Below, piece after piece: positions 39,538 through 48,555 of a DNA stretch of 64,000 nucleotides. This DNA comes from Sphingopyxis sp. OPL5 (GTDB lineage Bacteria > Pseudomonadota > Alphaproteobacteria > Sphingomonadales > Sphingomonadaceae): the NCBI RefSeq assembly GCF_003797775.2, contig NZ_CP060725.1, forward strand, positions 1,364,001 to 1,428,000. The letters run 5' to 3'. How positions within the stretch are numbered: position 1 is the stretch's first letter; every line of letters begins with the position of its first letter. A model generated the notes under the pieces. The model was not told the DNA's origin. It made no database searches and saw only the letters and a list, made by a program, of their open reading frames with translations. Made by a program: the position numbers and the translations under genes.

Positions 39538-41049
39538 CTACCACAGATTGATCTTGGCTTTGATCATCAGCCGACCCAGTGCGGGGTCGTCGTTGACGAA
39601 ATCCTTGAGGAAATTATGCTCGACGCCGATCGAGCCCAAGGCGTCGATGCGATAGTTCAGCCCATAACCCGCCGACAGGCCCGCGCCGAATTTATCGGCG
39701 CCGGGATTCATGTCGCCGAATGTCCCCATGCCCTCGGCATAGAGCGACGGCAGCCAGACGCGCTGCGGATCGAGCGACACCCCGACCCCGGCCCCGGCGA
39801 TCTTGATCGGCCCGCCCAACTCGGTCTGGCCGACGCCATAGAGCCGCAATTTATGCCCCAGCATCGAATAAAATTGATGGCGATAGGATAGTTCGAACCC
39901 GAACGAGCCGGCGCCCGCCGCCTTCGGCGCCGTGGTCGCGGCGGTGGCGCTGGTCCCGATTTCCAGCGCATGGAGACGCATCCAGGCATCGAGCCCGTTG
40001 GGGCTTTCCCAGATCAGCCCAAAGCCGCCCCACGATCCCTGCCCCGCGGCGTCGAGCGTCTTGCGGACGAATTCGGTGCAGTTGAACTGGAACAGATTAT
40101 ATTTCGGCTTGGCCGCGCATATCCCCGAAGCATAGCTTTTCGCCGCGGCGAACTGGGCCGCGGTGAGCTCATAGCTTTGCGACGCGGTGATATGGTCGTC
40201 GTGCGCGGTGTCGGGATGATGAACGCAGCCTTCGACGTCGGCAAAGGGCTGGCTGGCATCGAAACCGGTCTGCGGCCAGAACCCATAGGTCCAGTAATTG
40301 CCGGTGTCGTCCTGCAGCCGCAACCAGGCGTGCCCGACGTTGGAGGTGAAGGGGATGAGCAGGAACGGCCCCTCCTTGTCGGCCATGATCGTCAGCGTAT
40401 ATTTGCCGGTCTTGGTCGCGATGCCATCTTCCATCGTGCAGTCCGACGCGCATTGATCGGCGGTGACGCGGCGCACGACGCGGCGCGCCTCGCCGCCCCC
40501 CTGCAGGACATGCGCCAGTTCGTGCGCCATCAGCCGCCGCCCATCGCCGGTCCCCGGCCGATATTCGCCGCGGGCAAAGGCGACGTCGCTGCCCAGCGTG
40601 AAGGCGCGCGCCTGGATCGATTGCGATGCGATGTCGGCGGCGGCCCCGTCATGGACGCGCACGCCCGACAGGTCGGCACCGAAGCGCGGCTCGAAAAACG
40701 CCCGTTCCGATGCCGGGAGCGGCGCCCCCGACCCGAGCGAGGCGATCGCCGATTGCGCCGCAGGGGTCGCGGGCGCCGACCCCGTGGCCGAGCCGCCGCT
40801 GGCCTCGCGCCGCACGACCGGCGCCGACGCCTCGCCGCGCGCTGGCGTCGCCGCGCGCATCACATGATCGGCGGCGGCATCGGCCTGTTGTTCGGCGGGG
40901 TCGTTCGCAGCGCCGATCGTCAGCGGTGCGTGCGACGGTACCCCCATAAGCGAAGCAAGCGGCGAACGCGCGCGCCGCGCCGGCGCCTGTTGCGGCGCGC
41001 CGGTGGCGGGCATAACACGGTTTTTGCGGCGGATCGCGCGTCGGTACAT
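39538..41049 (-). CDS. DUF4157 protein with permuted papain-like domain and beta-rich C-terminus
   Basis: A 503-residue protein of three parts. First, an eCIS-associated DUF4157 domain (about residues 45-185): DPAEQQADAAADHVMR, RAFFEPRFGADLSGVRVHD, ARAFTLGSDVAFA and the zinc-type HELAH at 176-180. Second, a papain-like region with His240 (NVGHAWLRLQ) before Cys324 (FQFNCTEFVRKTLD), the reversed order of permuted NlpC/P60 folds. Third, a beta-rich tail (about 382-503) of alternating strands ending KAKINLW, like an outer-membrane barrel. There is no signal peptide and the basic start MYRRAIRRKNR is unusual. DUF4157 commonly heads toxins carried by extracellular contractile injection systems; no such system is in this window. 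ATG 41049 has GGAAGG upstream. Function is inferred only from domains. Confidence 0.75.
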   Translation of the reverse strand: MYRRAIRRKNRVMPATGAPQQAPARRARSPLASLMGVPSHAPLTIGAANDPAEQQADAAADHVMRAATPARGEASAPVVRREASGGSATGSAPATPAAQSAIASLGSGAPLPASERAFFEPRFGADLSGVRVHDGAAADIASQSIQARAFTLGSDVAFARGEYRPGTGDGRRLMAHELAHVLQGGGEARRVVRRVTADQCASDCTMEDGIATKTGKYTLTIMADKEGPFLLIPFTSNVGHAWLRLQDDTGNYWTYGFWPQTGFDASQPFADVEGCVHHPDTAHDDHITASQSYELTAAQFAAAKSYASGICAAKPKYNLFQFNCTEFVRKTLDAAGQGSWGGFGLIWESPNGLDAWMRLHALEIGTSATAATTAPKAAGAGSFGFELSYRHQFYSMLGHKLRLYGVGQTELGGPIKIAGAGVGVSLDPQRVWLPSLYAEGMGTFGDMNPGADKFGAGLSAGYGLNYRIDALGSIGVEHNFLKDFVNDDPALGRLMIKAKINLW

Positions 41050-41258
41050 GGCAGTTCGCCTTCCAACTCCGGTCGGCGGCTTGTATCGGAATTCCCCCTT
41101 TTCGTCACCCCGATACAAGCCGGCCCGGCGAGAACCTAACCGCCTTCCCGGCGGGCCAATTGGACCAATCCGCCAAAAGCGGCGTACCGGAGCCGCAATT
41201 TTGGCCGCGGCCAATTCTGCGCTATGCATCGGTGCCATAACGGCACGAGGCGAGCGAC

Positions 41259-41801
41259 ATGATACGATCTGGACTGACCACCGCCGGTGCCGCGATCGCG
41301 CTGGCATGCGCGGCGCCCGCCCACGCCAGCGAAAAGGGCTGGGACGATGCCGGCACCGTCGCCAAGAATGCGCTCGTCGTCGCGGCCTTCGGCGTCCCGG
41401 CGGTGCAGGGCGACTGGGAGGGCGTGCTGGAAGCGGGTGGCAGCATCGGCGGCACGATCCTGATCACCCAAGGGTTGAAGGAGGCCTTTCCGTCGCGCCG
41501 CCCCGACGGCAGCGACAACAAGAGCTTCCCGTCGGGCCACACCTCGACCAGCTTCGCCGCCGCGGCGACGCTGCACAACCGCTACGGCTGGGAAGCCGGC
41601 CTGCCCGCCTATCTGGTCGCGTCCTTTGTCGGCCTCAGCCGTGTCGAAGCGAAGAAGCACCGCGTCGGCGACGTGCTCGTCGGCGCCGCGATCGGCACCG
41701 CGACCGGGCATCTGATCACCACCAAGGCGAACGACAACATCCACATCTTCCCCTGGGCCGATACCAAGAGCGCCGGGGTCGATGTGACGCTGCGCTTCTG
41801 A
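41259..41801 (+). CDS. PAP2-family phosphatase, secreted
   Basis: A 180-residue protein with a signal peptide (MIRSGLTTAGAAIALACAAPAHA). All three PAP2 phosphatase motifs follow: KEAFPSRRP (KxxxxxxRP), FPSGHTST (PSGH) and SRVEAKKHRVGDVLVG (SRxxxxxHxxxD). It should dephosphorylate a lipid or isoprenoid phosphate on the periplasmic side. It is divergent from the DUF4157 gene and 59 bases before a polysaccharide deacetylase. Confidence 0.9.
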   Translation: MIRSGLTTAGAAIALACAAPAHASEKGWDDAGTVAKNALVVAAFGVPAVQGDWEGVLEAGGSIGGTILITQGLKEAFPSRRPDGSDNKSFPSGHTSTSFAAAATLHNRYGWEAGLPAYLVASFVGLSRVEAKKHRVGDVLVGAAIGTATGHLITTKANDNIHIFPWADTKSAGVDVTLRF

Positions 41802-41860
41802 GGTCCGCCGCAACCCCCGGTTAACCCTCCCTTATCCCCCTGCCTGTTAGGCTCGCGGGG

Positions 41861-42904
41861 ATGACGCGGGCTATCATCAGCTTCGACACCGAATTGTCGG
41901 CGGGCCTCTATCAACGGGGCGCCGATGCGCGTGCAAATTTCGAAAGCTCGATCCTCGGCCGTTGCCGCGACGGCGATTATGGCATCCACTTCCAGATGGA
42001 CATGCTCGAACGCCATGGCCTGACCGGGGTCTATTTCGTCGATCCGATGCCGGCGCTCGTCTATGGGCCCGAAATCATCGACAGGATCGTCCAGCCGATC
42101 GTCGCGCGCGGGCACGAGGTTCAGCTTCACATCCACACCGAATGGCTCGAATTCGCGCGCTTCAACCCCATCGGGCGGCTCACCGGACGCAACATCGGCG
42201 ACTTTCCCCTCGGCGCGCAGAAAAAGCTGATCGGCCTGGCCCGCGACATTCTCGTCGGCGCCGGCGCGCCCAAACCCACCGCCTTTCGTGCCGGCAATTT
42301 TGGCGCCAACGACGACACGCTGCGCGCCCTCGCGTCGCTCGGTTTCCGTTTCGACAGCAGCTTCAACGGGGCGTATCGCGATCATGGCTGCGCCATTTCG
42401 CTAGACCCGGGCAACCTCGCGGTCCGCGCGCATGAAGGCATATGCGAAGTCCCGGTCAGCGGGTTGATGGACCGCGTGGGCCGTTTCCGTCCCGCCCAAC
42501 TCTGCGCGATGTCCGAAGAAGAGATGCGCGATGCCCTGGGTCATAGCGCGGCAAGCGGCGCCATCCAGTTCTCGGCCTTCAGCCACAGCTTTGAACTTCT
42601 GAGCCGCGACCGCGCGGTGCCCAACGGACTCGCCATCGCGCGAATGGAGGCGCTGTGCCGCGCCGTCGCCGAGGATCCCCGCGTCACCAGCGGGGGTTTC
42701 GCGACATTGCCCGCCCCGCCCTCGCGCCCGGCGCGGATCGGCATCGCCGCGCCCAAGCCGCTGCGCACCCTGCGCCGTATCATCGAACAGGGCGTCGGCC
42801 ATGTCGTCCACGAGGTCCGCTATGTCCGCGACCTGATCGCGGTGACGGTCAACTCCTCGCGCTGGGGCAAGGTGCTAGGCGGCGTCTTCCTGGCCGTGGC
42901 CTAA
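41861..42904 (+). CDS. Polysaccharide deacetylase-family protein
   Basis: A 347-residue protein with a NodB-like domain: ISFDTELSAGLYQ (the FDTE metal site; the second Asp of the usual TFDD is a Glu), GHEVQLHIHTEWLEF (HxxHTE) and FRAGNFGANDDTLRAL. It should remove acyl groups from a cell-surface glycan, with no signal peptide visible. The C-terminal 30 residues overlap the convergent zapE gene by 30 bases. Neighbours suggest an envelope role with PAP2. Confidence 0.85.
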   Translation: MTRAIISFDTELSAGLYQRGADARANFESSILGRCRDGDYGIHFQMDMLERHGLTGVYFVDPMPALVYGPEIIDRIVQPIVARGHEVQLHIHTEWLEFARFNPIGRLTGRNIGDFPLGAQKKLIGLARDILVGAGAPKPTAFRAGNFGANDDTLRALASLGFRFDSSFNGAYRDHGCAISLDPGNLAVRAHEGICEVPVSGLMDRVGRFRPAQLCAMSEEEMRDALGHSAASGAIQFSAFSHSFELLSRDRAVPNGLAIARMEALCRAVAEDPRVTSGGFATLPAPPSRPARIGIAAPKPLRTLRRIIEQGVGHVVHEVRYVRDLIAVTVNSSRWGKVLGGVFLAVA

Positions 42905-43999
42905 GGCCAGATAGTCGTCGGACTGCATTTCCGACAACCGGCTCGCGGTGCGTTCGAACTCGAACGCCCCGTCGCCCGCGACATAGAGCGCATCGGGCAT
43001 CGCCGCCGCACTCGCGAGCAGCTTGACCTTATATTCGTAGAGCGCGTCGACAAGCGTCACGAAGCGCGCCGCCTCGTTGCGATTCTCGGGTCCCATGCGC
43101 GGGATGCCGACGATGATGACGGTGTGGAAATGCCGCGCGACCGCCAGATAGTCGGACGCGCCGCGTGCTTCGCTGCACAGGCGCTTGAACGAAAAGACCG
43201 CGACCCCCTTCAGCGCCTTGGGGACATGGAGGATGCGCCCGCCGCCGAGGTCGAGGTCGAGCGTCGGCACATGCGCCCGATCCTCGGGCGGATAGTCGGT
43301 CAGGCGAAAAAAGGCCGCCGACAGCGCCGCGCTCGCGGCATCGTCGGCGGGCACGAACCAGCGCGCCCCGTCGCCAAGCCGGTCACGGCGATAATCGGTC
43401 GGGCCGTTCAGCCCCATCACGTCGAGCTTCGCCTCGACCAGCGCGATGAAGGGCAGGAAATGCTCACGGTTGAGCCCGTCCTTGTAGAGGTCCTTGGGCG
43501 GCCGGTTCGAGGTCGCGACGACGGTGACACCGCGATCGATCAAGGCGGTGAACAGGCGCGACAATATCATCGCATCGGCGCTGTTGTTCACCACCATTTC
43601 GTCGAAGGCGAGGCAGCGAACGTCGGCGACGAGCGCGTCGGCGACGAGCGGGATCGGATCGCCCGCCTCGCTTTTGCGCACCTCGCGCATCCGCGCATGG
43701 ACGTCGATCATGAAGGCGTGGAAATGGACGCGCCGTTTACGCTGGATGGTCAGCTGGTCGTAGAACAGGTCCATCAGCATCGACTTGCCGCGCCCGACCG
43801 CACCCCACAGATAGACGCCGCGCGGCGCTTCGGGCTTGCGGCCGGTGAGGCGCCAGAGCAGGCTGCCGCGCGGCGGCACCGCTTCCAGTTCCTTTTGCAG
43901 GCGGTCGAGCCGTTCGGCCCCGGCCCGCTGCTCGGGGTCGGGCCGCAACTCGCCGCCCGCGACCAGCGCATCATAGGCCGCGAGCACGCCCGTCGTCAT
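42875..43999 (-). CDS. zapE: Cell division ATPase ZapE (AFG1 family)
   Basis: A 374-residue AAA-type ATPase. The Walker A is GVYLWGAVGRGKSMLMDLFYD; the Walker B-type CLAFDEMVVNNSADAMILSRLFTAL, the sensor VVATSNRPPKDLYKDGLNREHFLPFI and the C-terminal arginine region are present. ZapE interacts with FtsZ in E. coli and its mitochondrial relative AFG1 acts on membrane proteins. Its ATG overlaps the upstream thioesterase stop (ATGA). In many alphaproteobacteria this gene directly precedes mdh, but here three other genes lie between. Confidence 0.93.
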   Translation of the reverse strand: MTTGVLAAYDALVAGGELRPDPEQRAGAERLDRLQKELEAVPPRGSLLWRLTGRKPEAPRGVYLWGAVGRGKSMLMDLFYDQLTIQRKRRVHFHAFMIDVHARMREVRKSEAGDPIPLVADALVADVRCLAFDEMVVNNSADAMILSRLFTALIDRGVTVVATSNRPPKDLYKDGLNREHFLPFIALVEAKLDVMGLNGPTDYRRDRLGDGARWFVPADDAASAALSAAFFRLTDYPPEDRAHVPTLDLDLGGGRILHVPKALKGVAVFSFKRLCSEARGASDYLAVARHFHTVIIVGIPRMGPENRNEAARFVTLVDALYEYKVKLLASAAAMPDALYVAGDGAFEFERTASRLSEMQSDDYLALGHGQEDAA

Positions 44000-44481
44000 T
44001 TGCTCGCCTTGCGGATCGTCCCCGCAAAGGTCAGCACGATGTGGCTGTCGCCCTCGCCCTGGACCACGAGTCCGCGCAGGAAGATCAGCCGGCCAGTCTC
44101 GCGCACCAGTTCGACCACGGCGTCGAGCGGCTCGCCGAGTCGGCCGGCGCCGACGAACTGCGTCGACAGGTCGAGCGTCACCGAATGGCCGGCGTTGAGC
44201 GACCCGAACTGGTGCGACGCCGCGAACAGCGCGATGTCGACGAGCGCGAGCGTGACCGCACCATGGACATTGTCGCCGAGGTTGCTGTGCTTGCGCTCCG
44301 GGATCATCCGCACCCGCGCCTGCGGGCGGCCGTCGGGCGTGTTCGGCTCGACACGCACCGATAGCGGTTCGATGAAGCTGTTGAAGCGGCTCGCGTCCTT
44401 GAGGTTCCAGCTCAGCCAGCCGTCGCCCTCGTCCTCGGCGCTAAAGCTATAGCGGCGAGGTTCCTCGATCCCGTCGTTCAC
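43996..44481 (-). CDS. PaaI-type hotdog thioesterase
   Basis: A 161-residue hotdog-fold protein: [28 protein letters not shown] carries the PaaI-type helix with the catalytic-type residues (N..G..HGG class), followed by [33 protein letters not shown]. It should hydrolyse an acyl-CoA or aryl-CoA thioester. It starts with GTG 44481, overlapping the sdhB stop (GTGA); residues further up in frame belong to the sdhB region. It sits in the sdhB-paaI-zapE unit. Confidence 0.87.
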   Translation of the reverse strand: MNDGIEEPRRYSFSAEDEGDGWLSWNLKDASRFNSFIEPLSVRVEPNTPDGRPQARVRMIPERKHSNLGDNVHGAVTLALVDIALFAASHQFGSLNAGHSVTLDLSTQFVGAGRLGEPLDAVVELVRETGRLIFLRGLVVQGEGDSHIVLTFAGTIRKASK

Positions 44482-45260
44482 ACCTGCCGCTCGGCCTCGA
44501 GCTTCTTGATCTCGGCGATCGCGCGTGCCGGACTCAACCCCTTGGGGCAGGCGTTCGAGCAGTTCATGATCGTGTGGCAGCGATAGAGGCGGAAGGGATC
44601 TTCCAACTCGTCGAGGCGCTCGCCGGTCATTTCGTCGCGGCTGTCGGCGAGCCAGCGATACGCCTGGAGCAGGATCGCGGGGCCAAGGAACTTGTCGCTG
44701 TTCCACCAATAGCTCGGGCAGCTCGTCGAGCAGCAGGCGCACAGGATGCATTCGTACAGCCCGTCGAGCTTCTCGCGCTCGGCGGGCGACTGCAGCCGCT
44801 CCTTGCCACTCGGCGTCGTCGTCTTGGTCTTCAGCCAGGGCTCGATCGAATTATATTGCGCATAAAAATGGGTGAAATCGGGGACAAGGTCCTTGATCAC
44901 TTCCATATGCGGCAGCGGGGTGATCTTGATATCGCCCTTCAGATCCTCGATCGCGGTGGTGCAGGCGAGGCCGTTCTTGCCATTCATGTTCATCGAACAG
45001 CTGCCGCAAATGCCTTCGCGGCACGAGCGGCGGAAGGTCAGCGTCGAGTCCTGCTCGCTCTTCATCTTGATCAGCGCGTCGAGCACCATCGGGCCACACT
45101 TGTCGAGATCGATCTCGAAATTGTCGAAATGCGGGTTCTCGCCCTTGTCGGGGTCGTAGCGATAGACCTTGAATTTCCGGACTTTGGCCGCGCCTTCGGC
45201 TTTGTGGGTCTGGCCGCCCTTCTGGATGCGGCTGTTCTTCGGAAGGCGAAATTCGGCCAT
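44478..45260 (-). CDS. sdhB: Succinate dehydrogenase iron-sulfur subunit
   Basis: A 260-residue subunit of complex II. The three Fe-S centres are laid out in order: [21 protein letters not shown] ([2Fe-2S]), then [16 protein letters not shown] and [17 protein letters not shown] ([4Fe-4S] and [3Fe-4S]). It passes electrons from SdhA to quinone. sdhA, sdhC and sdhD are not beside it; the upstream gene is divergent, so sdhB must have its own promoter in the 124-base gap. Confidence 0.97.
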   Translation of the reverse strand: MAEFRLPKNSRIQKGGQTHKAEGAAKVRKFKVYRYDPDKGENPHFDNFEIDLDKCGPMVLDALIKMKSEQDSTLTFRRSCREGICGSCSMNMNGKNGLACTTAIEDLKGDIKITPLPHMEVIKDLVPDFTHFYAQYNSIEPWLKTKTTTPSGKERLQSPAEREKLDGLYECILCACCSTSCPSYWWNSDKFLGPAILLQAYRWLADSRDEMTGERLDELEDPFRLYRCHTIMNCSNACPKGLSPARAIAEIKKLEAERQV

Positions 45261-45384
45261 GTCGCTGGCTCCCCTGATGCAGTCGGGGTCGGACTAGACC
45301 CGATTAATCGCGACGACAAGGGGTGACGGACGCAAAAGCGAAACCCGCTGGCGGGGCCGCGCGCGAGCGGCTACTGGCGCCACG

Positions 45385-46914
45385 ATGAGCGACGACACGC
45401 CCGCCCCCGCCGTTACCAGCCGCAGCGTCGCGAAGGGGCTCGGCACCACCGTGCTCGCGCGCCTCGGCGCGGTGGTCGAGATCGTCGCGCAGCCGCTTTA
45501 TGTGCTGATGTTCGGGCTCGCGGGTTACGGCCTCTATGCCGTGCTGTGGGCGACGATCAACCTGCTCGAAAATCTCTTCGACCTCGGCATGACCAGCGCG
45601 ATGCAGCGCACCGTGCCGCAATCGGCGAGCGATGCCGATGCCGCCGCGGCGCTGCGCACCGCGATGCTGTTCGGGGTCGGGCCGTGCCTGATCGTCGCGG
45701 CACTGATCGCCGTCTTCGCCGCCGACCTCGCACCCTTCCTCAACGTCGCGGCGAAGGACCGGCCGCTCGTCGTGCCCGCGATCCAGCTCTTCATCTGGGC
45801 GCTGCCGCTCTGGGCGTTCGTCGAGATCGCGACCAGCGCGATGCGCGCACGCATGGTGTTCGGCGCCGAGATCCGCCTCCGCATCGTGTGGGAACAGATC
45901 ATGCGACTGGTGTTCGCGAGCGCCTTCTTCGCCGGCGGCCTCGGCCTGAAAGGCCTGTTCATCGCGCATCTCTGCTCGCTTGGCATCACCGCGATCCTCT
46001 GCGTCCGCCTGCTGCGGCGCTATTACAACTTCGGCGAATTGCTCCACGGCGGACGCGGCGGCGAGACCGCGAAAAACACCTTCTGGGCCGGGCTGTCGAT
46101 CCTGCCGTCGAACGTCATCGCGCGGCTGTTCGGCGACGCCCCGGCGCTGGTGCTCAACCTGATCCTGCCCGGCGCGGCGGGCGCCGCGGCCGCCGCGCTG
46201 TTCACCATCGCGCGCAAGCTCTCGAGCGTCGTCCAACTCGTCCGCATCGCCTTCGTCTATGTGATGGCGCCGCTGGCAGCCAGCGCCGAGCGCGAGGACC
46301 GCGCGCAGGTGACCGACATCTATGCCTATGCGACGCGGCTGATCATGGCGATCGCGCTCCCGCTCGCGGCCATCCTCGCTGCGGGCAGCGCGCCTTTGCT
46401 CAGCCTGTTCGGGCATGAGGCAAAGGTCGCGCAGGCTGCGCTGGTCATCCTGCTCTTCGCGCGCGCCGCCGAGGCGGTGCTCGGCATCTCGCTGCCGGTG
46501 CTGCAGGTCGTCGCGGCGTTCCGCCACCAACTCACCGCGGCCATCGTCGGGGTGATCGTCGCCGTCGGCGCGGGCTGGCTGATCGTCGGGCATATGGATG
46601 CGCTGACCGGCGTGACGCTCGCCATGTCGATCGGCCTCGTCGTGATGGGCGGCATCCCGATGCTCCAGCTCGCGATCAACGAAAAGCTCCATCCGTTCGA
46701 CCACCAGTTCGCCGGCGTCGCGCTGCGCGGCATCGCGATCACCCTCGTCGCGGGCGCCGCCGCTTGGCTCGCCGGGCGCCTGCCCGACGCGATCGCGCTG
46801 CCGCTGATCGTGCTGCTCGCGGTCGCAGCGATCTGGCTGTCGCTGCGCTTCGCCCTGCCCCACGCCGACCGCGCCTCGCTCGGCAAGACGGCGCGCAAGC
46901 TGCGCCTCGTCTGA
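45385..46914 (+). CDS. MOP-family polysaccharide/lipid flippase
   Basis: A 509-residue protein with 12-14 hydrophobic segments and the Polysacc_synt pattern (SVAKGLGTTVLARLGAVVEIVAQPLYVLMFGLAGYG; the central pair of basic loops). It resembles the Wzx/MurJ flippases. It should move a lipid-linked sugar or a lipid across the inner membrane. It is monocistronic or the first of the rightward group 45.4-48.4 kb. No O-antigen genes are adjacent. Confidence 0.87.
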   Translation: MSDDTPAPAVTSRSVAKGLGTTVLARLGAVVEIVAQPLYVLMFGLAGYGLYAVLWATINLLENLFDLGMTSAMQRTVPQSASDADAAAALRTAMLFGVGPCLIVAALIAVFAADLAPFLNVAAKDRPLVVPAIQLFIWALPLWAFVEIATSAMRARMVFGAEIRLRIVWEQIMRLVFASAFFAGGLGLKGLFIAHLCSLGITAILCVRLLRRYYNFGELLHGGRGGETAKNTFWAGLSILPSNVIARLFGDAPALVLNLILPGAAGAAAAALFTIARKLSSVVQLVRIAFVYVMAPLAASAEREDRAQVTDIYAYATRLIMAIALPLAAILAAGSAPLLSLFGHEAKVAQAALVILLFARAAEAVLGISLPVLQVVAAFRHQLTAAIVGVIVAVGAGWLIVGHMDALTGVTLAMSIGLVVMGGIPMLQLAINEKLHPFDHQFAGVALRGIAITLVAGAAAWLAGRLPDAIALPLIVLLAVAAIWLSLRFALPHADRASLGKTARKLRLV

Positions 46915-47004
46915 AATATTCGGTCTTATTTTAGCCGCAAAAATCGCTAGAGACGTCCCACCTTATTCTGACGCCGCGCGTGTGCGGCCAACAGGCGGAT
47001 CCAA

Positions 47005-47745
47005 ATGTACCAGCAAGAACTCGCCCGCAGCGGCAAGCGCCTCTTCTTCATTCGCGGCACCTATATCTACATCACCATCGCCATCTCGGTGCTGATCGCC
47101 TGGTGCAGCAAGGATTGGGGTCCGTTCCAGACCGCCTTCGGCGACTGCGCGTGGTTCTGGCTGTCGCTCGGTATCGCCAGCGCCGGCGCGATCGTCCGCA
47201 TCTTCACCAGCGGCTGGGCCGCGCTCGGCACCTCGGGCCGCGCCAAGGTCGCCGCCGAAGCCAGCGAACTCAACACCACCGGCCCCTACAGCCTCGTGCG
47301 CAACCCGCTTTATGTCGGCCGCATCCTGAACTTTACCGGCATCGCGATGCTGTCGGGCAGCTGGGTGTTCGGCGCGATCGTCTTCCTGCTTGGCATCCTG
47401 ATCTACGAGCGCATCTCGATCTACGAAGAAGAATATCTGCGTGAGAAGTTCGGCGCGGCGCACGCCGAATGGGCGAAGGACGTTCCCGCATTGCTCCCGC
47501 GCTTTCACGGCTGGATAAAGCCCAAATACCCCTTCTGGTGGAAGCGGATGATCTGGCGCGAACAGAATAAATTGTTCCTGCTCGCAACGACGGTGTTCCT
47601 GACCTGGTTCGCGCGGCTCGACTTCAACTTCGACGCGCTGACTGCTCAGCAGTGGACCTGGGTCTATGCCTTCGGCGCGCTCGTCGTCGTCCGCTTCATC
47701 ATCGGCGGGCTCAAGATGATCGGTTTCTTCAAGGAACTGAGCTGA
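47005..47745 (+). CDS. Isoprenylcysteine carboxyl methyltransferase-like membrane protein
   Basis: A 246-residue membrane protein with five or six hydrophobic segments and the ICMT/PEMT core: ELNTTGPYSLVRNPLYVGRIL with the SAM-binding helix, then YEEEYLREKFGAAHAEWAK. This family methylates lipids or small molecules in the membrane. A phospholipid N-methyltransferase role is possible, but the substrate is not certain. TMPK-like and flippase genes on both sides may act on the same lipid. Confidence 0.85.
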   Translation: MYQQELARSGKRLFFIRGTYIYITIAISVLIAWCSKDWGPFQTAFGDCAWFWLSLGIASAGAIVRIFTSGWAALGTSGRAKVAAEASELNTTGPYSLVRNPLYVGRILNFTGIAMLSGSWVFGAIVFLLGILIYERISIYEEEYLREKFGAAHAEWAKDVPALLPRFHGWIKPKYPFWWKRMIWREQNKLFLLATTVFLTWFARLDFNFDALTAQQWTWVYAFGALVVVRFIIGGLKMIGFFKELS

Positions 47746-47749
47746 TCTT

Positions 47750-48439
47750 ATGGGGAGCGATCTCGCTCCCCTGATCGCAGTCGTCGGCAGCGACGGGTCG
47801 GGCAAGTCGACCCTGTCGGCGGACCTGCTCGCGCATATCCAAAAGACCCGCGCGGCGGAGTCGGGCTATCTCGGGCTAGGCTCGGGCGAGCAGGGCCGCC
47901 GCATCGGGCGCTGGCCGATCATCGGCCCGCCGCTGCACCGCTTCCTCGACGGCATCGCCGATCGCTTGCGCGAACCCGGCGAGCCGATCCCCGGATATCT
48001 CGCCGCGCGCTATGCGCTGAACAAGTCGAAGAAACGCCGCGCCAAATTCGACGCGCTGCTCGACCAGCGCCGCGCGGGCAAGGTGATCGTCACCGACCGC
48101 TATCCGCAGCTTGAAGTCCCCGGCCTCCACGACGGCCCGATCCTCGCCGGCCGCGCGACCACGCCGCGCCTCGCCACGATGCAGGCAGAGGAGCGCGCGC
48201 TTTATGCCGAGATGGCGGCCTACAAGCCGACCCTCGTCGTCCGCCTGCACGTCGATGTCGACACGGTGATGCTGCGCAAGCCCGACCACGACCGCGCGCT
48301 GATCACGCGCAAGGTCGAAACGGTGCCGCTGCTGACGTTCAATGGCGCGCCGATTGTCGATATCGACGCGACGATTCCTTATACGGAGGAACTGGCGATC
48401 GCGATTGCGGCGGTGGACAAGGCGTTGGCCGAGGCCTGA
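47750..48439 (+). CDS. Thymidylate-kinase-like P-loop protein
   Basis: A 229-residue nucleotide-kinase-fold protein. Walker A is VVGSDGSGKSTL; a long insert (residues 40-85) replaces the LID/NMP-binding geometry of true Tmk; DRYPQLEVPGLHDGP follows (the DRY motif of Tmk). The sequence is far from housekeeping Tmk, so it is likely a specialised kinase acting with the envelope genes around it. It follows the methyltransferase stop by four bases. Confidence 0.75.
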   Translation: MGSDLAPLIAVVGSDGSGKSTLSADLLAHIQKTRAAESGYLGLGSGEQGRRIGRWPIIGPPLHRFLDGIADRLREPGEPIPGYLAARYALNKSKKRRAKFDALLDQRRAGKVIVTDRYPQLEVPGLHDGPILAGRATTPRLATMQAEERALYAEMAAYKPTLVVRLHVDVDTVMLRKPDHDRALITRKVETVPLLTFNGAPIVDIDATIPYTEELAIAIAAVDKALAEA

Positions 48440-48449
48440 AACTCCCCCT

Positions 48450-48534
48450 TCGTCATTGCGAGGAGCGAAGCGACGCGGCAATCCAGAGTCCGCGTAAACC
48501 GCCCTGGATTGCTTCGCTTCGCTCGCAATGACGA
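48450..48534. repeat. 85-bp palindromic repeat, family A copy 2
   Basis: The same structure as 14376-14460, with only about three base changes at the centre (CCAGAGTCCGCG instead of CCAGAGCAGGCG); the outer arms TCGTCATTGCGAG and CTCGCAATGACGA are unchanged. It lies between the convergent ends of the kinase and the nucleotidyltransferase genes. Confidence 0.9.
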
Positions 48535-48555
48535 GATGTTGGAACGTCAGGTCGT

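Noticed and set aside
39538..41307. Longer 589-residue form of the DUF4157 protein
   Set aside because: The extra N-terminal part overlaps the divergent PAP2 gene and its promoter; ATG 41049 is a better start.
47750..48439. Housekeeping thymidylate kinase
   Set aside because: It has the P-loop and DRY motif but a large insert and no typical Tmk core, so it should not be taken as the essential tmk.
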